Of a stretch of DNA of 53,432 bases, positions 50,762-53,432 are shown one piece after another. The number at the start of each line of letters is the position of its first letter. Within the stretch, counting starts at the first letter, position 1. A program made the position numbers and the translations under genes. Origin of the DNA: Micromonospora sp. MP36 (GTDB taxonomy: Bacteria; Actinomycetota; Actinomycetes; Mycobacteriales; Micromonosporaceae); assembly GCF_008119785.1 (NCBI RefSeq), contig NZ_VSFA01000047.1, positions 1 through 53,432 on the forward strand, in the 5' to 3' direction. The notes beneath the pieces were generated by a model, which saw only the letters and a list, made by a program, of their open reading frames with translations, made no database searches and had not been told where the DNA came from.

Positions 50762-51896
50762 ACGGATCGAGACCTTTCTCGTTCCGCCACGGTGGCTGTT
50801 CTGCCGCGTCGAGACGGACGACGGGGTGGTCGGCTGGGGCGAGCCCGTTGTCGAAGGTCGCGCCGAGGTCGTCCGCACCGCGGTCGACCTCTTCGCCCAG
50901 TACCTGATCGGCCGGGACCCGCTGCGCATCCAGGACCACTGGCAGGTGATGACCAAGGGCGGCTTCTACCGCGGCGGCCCGGAGGTCTCCAGCGCGGTCG
51001 CCGGGCTCGACCAGGCCCTGTGGGACATCGCGGGAAAGGCACTCGGCCAGCCCGTGCACGTGCTGCTCGGAGGTCACGTCCGGGACCGCGTCCGGATGTA
51101 CTCGTGGGTCGGCGGCGACGAGCCGGCGGAGTTGCGCGACGCGGTCCAGGAACAGATCGAGCACGGCTTCACCGCCGTCAAGCTGAACGCCACCGGCCGC
51201 TTCCCCGCCGCGGCGTCGGCCGCCGACACCCGCGCCGTCGTCGCACGCGCCGAAGCGGTCCGCGAGGTGCTCGGACCGACGCGCGACATGGCGCTGGACT
51301 TCCACGGCCGGGTGAGCGTCGCGGACGCCAGACGACTGCTCACCGCCCTCGAGCCGCTGCATCCCCTCTTCGCCGAGGAACCCGTGCTACCCGAGCACGG
51401 CGAGCGGCTCGCCGAGGTCGTCGCCTGCAGCAGCGTGCCGGTCGCGTGCGGCGAGCGGCTCTACTCGCGGACGGACTTCCTGGGGCCACTACGTGCCGGC
51501 ATCGCGGTGGCGCAGCCGGACCTGTCCCACGCCGGCGGCATCACCGAGGTCCGCCGGATCGCCGCGCTGGCCGAGACCTTCGACGTACGCCTGGCCCCGC
51601 ACTGTCCACTGGGTCCCATCGCGCTGGCGGCGAGCCTGCACGTGGCCTTCACGACGCCGAACTTCCTGATCCAGGAGCAGAGCGCCGGCATCCACTACAA
51701 CCGTGGCGCCGACCTGCTCGACTACGTCACCGACCGGCGGCCCTTCAACTTCGCCGGCGGATACGCATCCCTTCCCACCGGTCCCGGCCTCGGCGTCGAG
51801 ATCGACGAGCAGAGCGTCCGGCTCGCTGACAAGCGCGGGCACGACTGGCGCAACCCGATCTGGCGCGACGAGGACGGAGCGTTCACAGAATGGTAG
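50751..51896 (+). CDS. dgoD: D-galactonate dehydratase, enolase superfamily
   Basis: 381 residues. PPRWLFCRVETDDGVVGWGE, FYRGGPEVSSA and YSWVGGDEP are strongly DgoD-like. Metal and catalytic residues are visible in ALDFHGRVS (Asp, His), EEPVLPE and CGERLYSR (glutamates) and HCPLGPIALAASL (His). It converts galactonate to 2-keto-3-deoxygalactonate. GTG start behind GGGAG overlaps the regulator gene by 11 bases. Distinct from the ManD-type enzyme of the hexuronate locus. Confidence 0.88.
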   Translation: MKIERIETFLVPPRWLFCRVETDDGVVGWGEPVVEGRAEVVRTAVDLFAQYLIGRDPLRIQDHWQVMTKGGFYRGGPEVSSAVAGLDQALWDIAGKALGQPVHVLLGGHVRDRVRMYSWVGGDEPAELRDAVQEQIEHGFTAVKLNATGRFPAAASAADTRAVVARAEAVREVLGPTRDMALDFHGRVSVADARRLLTALEPLHPLFAEEPVLPEHGERLAEVVACSSVPVACGERLYSRTDFLGPLRAGIAVAQPDLSHAGGITEVRRIAALAETFDVRLAPHCPLGPIALAASLHVAFTTPNFLIQEQSAGIHYNRGADLLDYVTDRRPFNFAGGYASLPTGPGLGVEIDEQSVRLADKRGHDWRNPIWRDEDGAFTEW

Positions 51897-52528
51897 AAGC
51901 AAGTCACTTCCGGTCGGTGCTCCGGCAGGACGGGCTACTGGCGATCGTCCGCGGCACCGACCCCGACGCGTGCGTCGCGTCGGTGCGGGTTCTCGCGGAG
52001 GCAGGCATCCGCCTGGTCGAGGTGTCGCTCACGAGCACCGACGCGCTCGACATCATCGCACGACTCGCGGGCTCCGGGCTCCCGCTCACGCTCGGCGCCG
52101 GCACGGTGTTGACCGAGCAGGACGCCCGCCGCGCCCGCGACGCCGGGGCTACTTTCGCCGTCACGCCCGGCGCCGGTCCGGGCGTCGCGGAGGCCGCGCG
52201 GCTCGGCATGCCGGTACTCGCCGGATGCCTGACGCCCAGCGAGGTGATCGTCGCGGACCAGGCCGGCCACATCGTCAAACTGTTCCCGGCGTCGGTGTTC
52301 GGGCCGGCGTACCTGCGGGCGCTGCGCGACCCGCTGCCGCACACCGACGTCGTACCGGTCGGAGGGGTCGACCTCGACGCCGCCCGCCAGTACCTGGCCG
52401 CCGGAGCGGCCGCGGTCGGCGTCGGTTCGCCGCTGCTCGGCGACGCCCCGCGAGGCGGCGACCTGGCGGCGTTGGCTGACCGGGCCGCACGGTTCCGGAC
52501 CGCGGTCGACGAGGCGCGCCGGCCATGA
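51890..52528 (+). CDS. dgoA: 2-keto-3-deoxy-6-phosphogalactonate (KDPG/KDPGal) aldolase
   Basis: 212 residues of the KDPG aldolase family; the Schiff-base lysine is in VKLFPASVFGP and the acid/base glutamate in LVEVSLTST. It yields pyruvate and glyceraldehyde 3-phosphate. Next to dgoD it should act on the galacto compound, though some family members take both epimers. The start overlaps dgoD by 7 bases and the stop overlaps the kinase start. Only moderately similar to the hexuronate-locus aldolase. Confidence 0.85.
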   Translation: MVEASHFRSVLRQDGLLAIVRGTDPDACVASVRVLAEAGIRLVEVSLTSTDALDIIARLAGSGLPLTLGAGTVLTEQDARRARDAGATFAVTPGAGPGVAEAARLGMPVLAGCLTPSEVIVADQAGHIVKLFPASVFGPAYLRALRDPLPHTDVVPVGGVDLDAARQYLAAGAAAVGVGSPLLGDAPRGGDLAALADRAARFRTAVDEARRP

Positions 52529-53432
52529 CCGACGTCCTCACCGTCGGCGAGACCATGGCGTCGATGCGGGCGTCCGCCCCGCTGCGGCTCGGTGGCCCGA
52601 TGTCCCTGTCGGTGGCCGGCGCGGAGAGCAACGTGGCCATCGGCCTCGCCCGGCTCGGCCACACCACGAGCTGGGTGGGCGTCGTCGGCGCCGACGAGCT
52701 CGGGGCGCTGGTCCTGCGTACGCTGCGGGCCGAGGGCGTCCGGACCGACTCGGCGCGAGTCGACGCGGACCGACCGACCGGCGTGATGGTCGTCGAGCGG
52801 CGCGTCGGCGACCTTACCCGCGTCATCTACCACCGCTCCGGATCGGCGGGGTCCACGGTGTCCCCCGACGACGTCACGGCCGGCTTCCGCACTCCCCCGT
52901 CCTGGGTTCACCTGACCGGGATCACCCCGGCGCTCGGCGCCCAGGCCCGCGAAGCCGTCGACGCCGCCGTCGCCCAGGCGCGCCACGTTGGTGCGCGCGT
53001 CTGCCTGGACGTCAACTACCGGGGCAAGCTGTGGTCAGCGGCCGCCGCGGCGGCATGCCTGCGCCAGCTCGCGCCCCACGCGAGTCTGCTGGTGGCATCC
53101 GAGGACGAGCTGCACCTTGTCGCGCCGGAAGCCGCCGGCAGCGAGGAGGACATGGTGGCATCCCTGCTCGCCGCGGGCGTCGCCGAGGTGGCCGTCAAAC
53201 GTGGCGCACAGGGAGCGTCGCTCTACTCTGCGGACGGCCGGATCGACTGCCCGGCGCGCACCGTGCGGGTGACCGACACGATCGGCGCCGGTGACGCATT
53301 CGTGGCGGGGCTGCTGTCGGCGACGCTCGAGAAGCCCCCCCCCGCCGCCCCCCCCGAGCGCGCGGTCGCCTGCGGAGCGTTCGCCGTAGCGGCCGCCGGT
53401 GACTGGGAAGGTCTGCCGACCCGCGCCGAACT
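52525..53432 (+). CDS. PfkB-family sugar kinase (2-keto-3-deoxygalactonate kinase role), partial
   Basis: The first 302 residues of a ribokinase/PfkB-family kinase; the window edge cuts it near its end. GETMASMRA and the AGAESNVAIGLARLG sugar site are at the N terminus; the ATP motif DTIGAGDAFVAGL carries the catalytic Asp. E. coli DgoK is from a different kinase family, so this would be a non-orthologous replacement. Two C runs (53335-53343 and 53348-53355) code for a Pro/Ala loop without breaking the frame. Confidence 0.85.
   Translation, partial: MTDVLTVGETMASMRASAPLRLGGPMSLSVAGAESNVAIGLARLGHTTSWVGVVGADELGALVLRTLRAEGVRTDSARVDADRPTGVMVVERRVGDLTRVIYHRSGSAGSTVSPDDVTAGFRTPPSWVHLTGITPALGAQAREAVDAAVAQARHVGARVCLDVNYRGKLWSAAAAAACLRQLAPHASLLVASEDELHLVAPEAAGSEEDMVASLLAAGVAEVAVKRGAQGASLYSADGRIDCPARTVRVTDTIGAGDAFVAGLLSATLEKPPPAAPPERAVACGAFAVAAAGDWEGLPTRAE

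Noticed and set aside
1..53432. CRISPR array, tRNA, rRNA or riboswitch
   Set aside because: No regularly spaced repeats, no cloverleaf or CCA-ended candidates, and no riboswitch consensus noticed by reading.

Overview
The window is very GC-rich, with dense four-base start/stop overlaps, frequent GTG starts, Tat signal peptides and many LacI-family regulators. This points to a filamentous actinomycete. From remembered protein families (SCO2521-SCO2524 set, a TnpB-like protein) the best guess is the Micromonosporaceae, but nothing in the window proves the genus. No rRNA, tRNA or CRISPR array was seen.

Layout. (1) 1-1652: the 5' part of a leftward transposon-type (probably TnpB-related) gene with an apparently leaderless start and a broken frame, then a short-chain dehydrogenase gene lying between two inverted copies of a 39-bp sequence; the left copy is the promoter of the transposon gene. 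(2) 8043-1730, leftward: a tight seven-gene redox operon with a PqqC/CADD-like di-iron protein, two small Rieske ferredoxins, one FAD ferredoxin reductase, an aldehyde dehydrogenase, a cytosolic gamma-glutamyltransferase-like Ntn hydrolase and a RidA-like protein. I do not recognise the pathway. (3) 8285-9222: a YoaK-type membrane protein and the C-terminal stub of a metalloprotease. (4) 9298-23855: a complete hexuronate catabolic locus: beta-helix polysaccharide enzyme, uronate isomerase, LacI regulator, ABC importer, KDPG aldolase, mannonate dehydratase, KDG kinase, altronate dehydratase and hexulosonate reductase. (5) 23912-32296: four GH28 pectinases with two further LacI regulators and clear operators. 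(6) 32537-41738: a DUF4062-NACHT-HEAT protein next to a SCO2521/2522/2523/2524-type set of unknown function. (7) 42243-53432: a SMP-30 lactonase and a divergent ten-gene operon for galactonate-type catabolism, running off the right edge.

How it fits together. Secreted GH28 enzymes and the beta-helix protein would cut pectin. Released galacturonate and glucuronate would enter by the first ABC importer and pass through isomerase, reductase, dehydratase, kinase and aldolase to pyruvate and glyceraldehyde 3-phosphate. The right-hand locus has the steps to oxidise an aldose such as galactose to a lactone, open it, dehydrate the aldonate and split the 2-keto-3-deoxy product. Galactose is the main side-chain sugar of many pectins, so the two loci plausibly serve one substrate. 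The NACHT/SCO252x block sits between these metabolic loci and looks like an unrelated conflict or signalling module.

Most promising for new biology: the NACHT plus SCO252x block, and the di-iron/Rieske operon.
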